This document shows, in pieces, positions 15,656-17,415 of a stretch of 17,415 bases of DNA. Each line of letters opens with the position of its first letter. Within the stretch, counting starts at the first letter, position 1. The notes below the pieces were generated by a model, which did not search any database, had not been told where the DNA came from, and saw only the letters and a list, made by a program, of their open reading frames with translations. Position numbers and translations under genes: made by a program. This DNA is from Rhodoblastus sp964425315 (lineage in GTDB: Bacteria > Pseudomonadota > Alphaproteobacteria > Rhizobiales > Beijerinckiaceae). The DNA lies in NCBI GenBank assembly GCA_964425315.1, contig CAYRNB010000068.1, forward strand, positions 1 to 17,415, in the 5' to 3' direction.

Positions 15656-17415
15656 TCATTCCCCTGCGGCGGCCTGCGGCCGCTGTTCGTTCTGCGTTAT
15701 CAGTTCGGCCAGCGCGCGACGATATTCGACCGGCATGACCTTCCTGAACTTCGGCATGTAATTCTCCCAATCGTCGAGAATTTCGCGGGCGCGCGTCGAG
15801 CCGGTGTGTTGCAGATGGTTGGAGATCAGCTGGCGCAGGCGCTCGGCGTCGAAACGCGTCATGTCGCTCATGATGTCGACGCGTCCATGGCCCTCGAGGT
15901 CGCCGCCCTGATGCATCAGGCGCTGGTTGAGATGCTCCTCCTCCTCGACCGGTTCGAGATCGACCATGGCCATGTTGCAGCGCGACTGGAAGTCTTCCGA
16001 TTCATCGAGCACATAGGCGATGCCGCCCGACATGCCGGCGGCGAAATTGCGGCCGGTCGGGCCGATCACCACCACCACGCCGCCGGTCATATATTCGCAG
16101 CCGTGATCGCCGACGCCCTCCACCACGGCGATCGCGCCGGAATTGCGGACGGCGAAACGCTCGCCGGCGACGCCGCGGAAATAGACCTCGCCGGAAACCG
16201 CGCCATAGAGCACGGTGTTGCCGACGATGATCGATTTTTCCGGATCGATCTGCTTGGCCGCGCGTGGCGGATAGACGATGATGCGGCCGCCCGACAGGCC
16301 CTTGCCGACATAGTCGTTGGCGTCGCCTTCAAGCTCCAGGGTCACGCCATGGGCGAGCCAGGCCCCAAAACTCTGGCCGGCATTGCCGGCGCAGCGGATG
16401 TGGATGGTGTTGTCCGGCAGGCCGGCATAGCCGTAAATGCGCGCCACCTCGCCCGACAACATGGCGCCGACCGAGCGGTTGACATTGCAGATCTTGGTCT
16501 CGAGCCGCACCGGCGCGCCGCGCTCCAGCGCCGCGCCCGAGCGCGCGATCAGCATCTTGTCGAGCGCCTTGTCGAGGCCATGGTTCTGAGCTTCGGAATG
16601 ATAGACGGTCTGGCCGTCGAGCGGCTCCGGCTTGTGGAACAATTTGCCGAAATCGAGCCCGTTGGCCTTCCAGTGCCGGATCGCCTTTTCGCGGTCGAGC
16701 ATCTGCCTCTGGCCGATCATCTCGTCGAATGTGCGGAAGCCCATTTTCGCCATCAGTTCGCGCGCTTCCTCGGCGACGAAGAAGAAATAATTGATGACAT
16801 GCTCGGGCTGGCCGACGAAGCGCTTGCGCAGCACCGGGTCCTGCGTCGCCACGCCGACCGGGCAGGTGTTCAGATGGCACTTGCGCATCATGATGCAGCC
16901 GGCGGAGATCAGCGGCGCGGTGGAGAAGGCGAATTCGTCGGCGCCGAGAAGCGCGCCGACCACGACGTCGCGGCCGGTGCGCAGGCCGCCGTCCACCTGG
17001 ACGGCGATGCGCGAGCGCAGGCGGTTCAGCACCAGGGTCTGGTGGGTTTCGGCGAGGCCGATCTCCCACGGGCTGCCGGCGTGCTTGATCGAAGTCAGCG
17101 GCGAGGCGCCGGTGCCGCCTTCGAAACCCGAAATGGTGACGTGATCGGCGCGGCCCTTGGACACGCCGGCCGCGACCGTGCCGACGCCGACTTCCGAGAC
17201 CAGCTTCACCGAGATGGCGGCGCGCGGATTGACGTTTTTCAGATCGTAGATCAGCTGCGCCAGATCCTCGATCGAATAGATGTCGTGATGCGGCGGCGGC
17301 GAAATCAGGCCGACGCCTTGCGTCGAATGACGCACTTTGGCGATGACGGCGTCGACCTTATGGCCGGGCAATTGTCCGCCTTCGCCGGGCTTGGCGCCCT
17401 GCGCCATCTTAATCT
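15656..17415 (-). CDS. gltB: Glutamate synthase (NADPH) large subunit, C-terminal part (5' end outside window)
   Basis: The frame is open to the right edge; residues IK precede the ATG at 17407, and IKMAQGAKPGEGGQLPG is an internal conserved stretch of GltB, so that ATG is not the start. About 585 of roughly 1,500 residues are present. Visible are the FMN-binding barrel (ISPPPHHDIYSIEDLAQLIY, ISGFEGGTGASPLTS, VDGGLRTGRDVV), the 3Fe-4S cysteines in CIMMRKCHLNTCPVG (C x5 C x4 C), and the C-terminal glycine-rich beta-helix domain (GYAGLPDNTIHIRCAGNAGQ, GLSGGRIIVYPP, GVVVVIGPTGRNFAAGMSGG). The N-terminal amidotransferase domain lies outside the window. It forms the GOGAT complex with the downstream GltD. 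Confidence 0.97.
   Translation of the reverse strand, partial: IKMAQGAKPGEGGQLPGHKVDAVIAKVRHSTQGVGLISPPPHHDIYSIEDLAQLIYDLKNVNPRAAISVKLVSEVGVGTVAAGVSKGRADHVTISGFEGGTGASPLTSIKHAGSPWEIGLAETHQTLVLNRLRSRIAVQVDGGLRTGRDVVVGALLGADEFAFSTAPLISAGCIMMRKCHLNTCPVGVATQDPVLRKRFVGQPEHVINYFFFVAEEARELMAKMGFRTFDEMIGQRQMLDREKAIRHWKANGLDFGKLFHKPEPLDGQTVYHSEAQNHGLDKALDKMLIARSGAALERGAPVRLETKICNVNRSVGAMLSGEVARIYGYAGLPDNTIHIRCAGNAGQSFGAWLAHGVTLELEGDANDYVGKGLSGGRIIVYPPRAAKQIDPEKSIIVGNTVLYGAVSGEVYFRGVAGERFAVRNSGAIAVVEGVGDHGCEYMTGGVVVVIGPTGRNFAAGMSGGIAYVLDESEDFQSRCNMAMVDLEPVEEEEHLNQRLMHQGGDLEGHGRVDIMSDMTRFDAERLRQLISNHLQHTGSTRAREILDDWENYMPKFRKVMPVEYRRALAELITQNEQRPQAAAGE

Overview
This is a GC-rich chromosomal window with alphaproteobacterial character, most plausibly Hyphomicrobiales (the Beijerinckiaceae/Methylocystaceae neighbourhood is a guess from gene content, not a demonstrated assignment). 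Supporting signs are the gltB-gltD order with a one-base junction, a SufE beside it, a Rhizobiales-style porin with an N-terminal coiled coil, and mirror-frame open reading frames typical of DNA with strongly GC-biased third positions. No tRNA, rRNA, insertion sequence, integrase or CRISPR array is visible. The window contains one scaffold gap of exactly 100 N (4278-4377), so the true length there is unknown.

Left part (1-2560, minus strand): a truncated ArsR-type metalloid repressor at the edge, a convincing rho-independent terminator, an SQR-like FAD oxidoreductase that appears to have lost the central redox cysteine, and a secreted LpqC/PHB-depolymerase-like alpha/beta hydrolase with a recognisable sigma70-like promoter.

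Copper-like locus (2730-4931, plus strand): a small DUF2946-like Cys/His protein, an unrecognised secreted 319-residue beta-rich protein whose predicted mature N-terminus is a histidine, a gene start cut by the scaffold gap, and the C-terminal part of a CopD-family membrane protein. The gap plausibly hides CopC and the start of CopD. The His-initiated protein is the most interesting unknown here.

Efflux/stress block (4948-10506, minus strand): an RND permease, its periplasmic adaptor, a tandem universal stress protein and a stand-alone protein resembling only the inserted beta-barrel domain of the tRNA-modifying enzyme QueA. Two of the three junctions are GTGA overlaps (7351-7354 and 5262-5265), which implies translational coupling and a single operon. 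No outer-membrane TolC-type gene accompanies the pump. An 11-bp direct repeat with 23-bp periodicity lies upstream of the permease.

Right part (10649-17415, minus strand): a coniferyl-aldehyde-type aldehyde dehydrogenase 20 bp downstream of an outer-membrane porin that has its own promoter; then SufE; then the ammonium-assimilation pair gltB (5' end outside the window) and gltD, followed by a modest terminator candidate.
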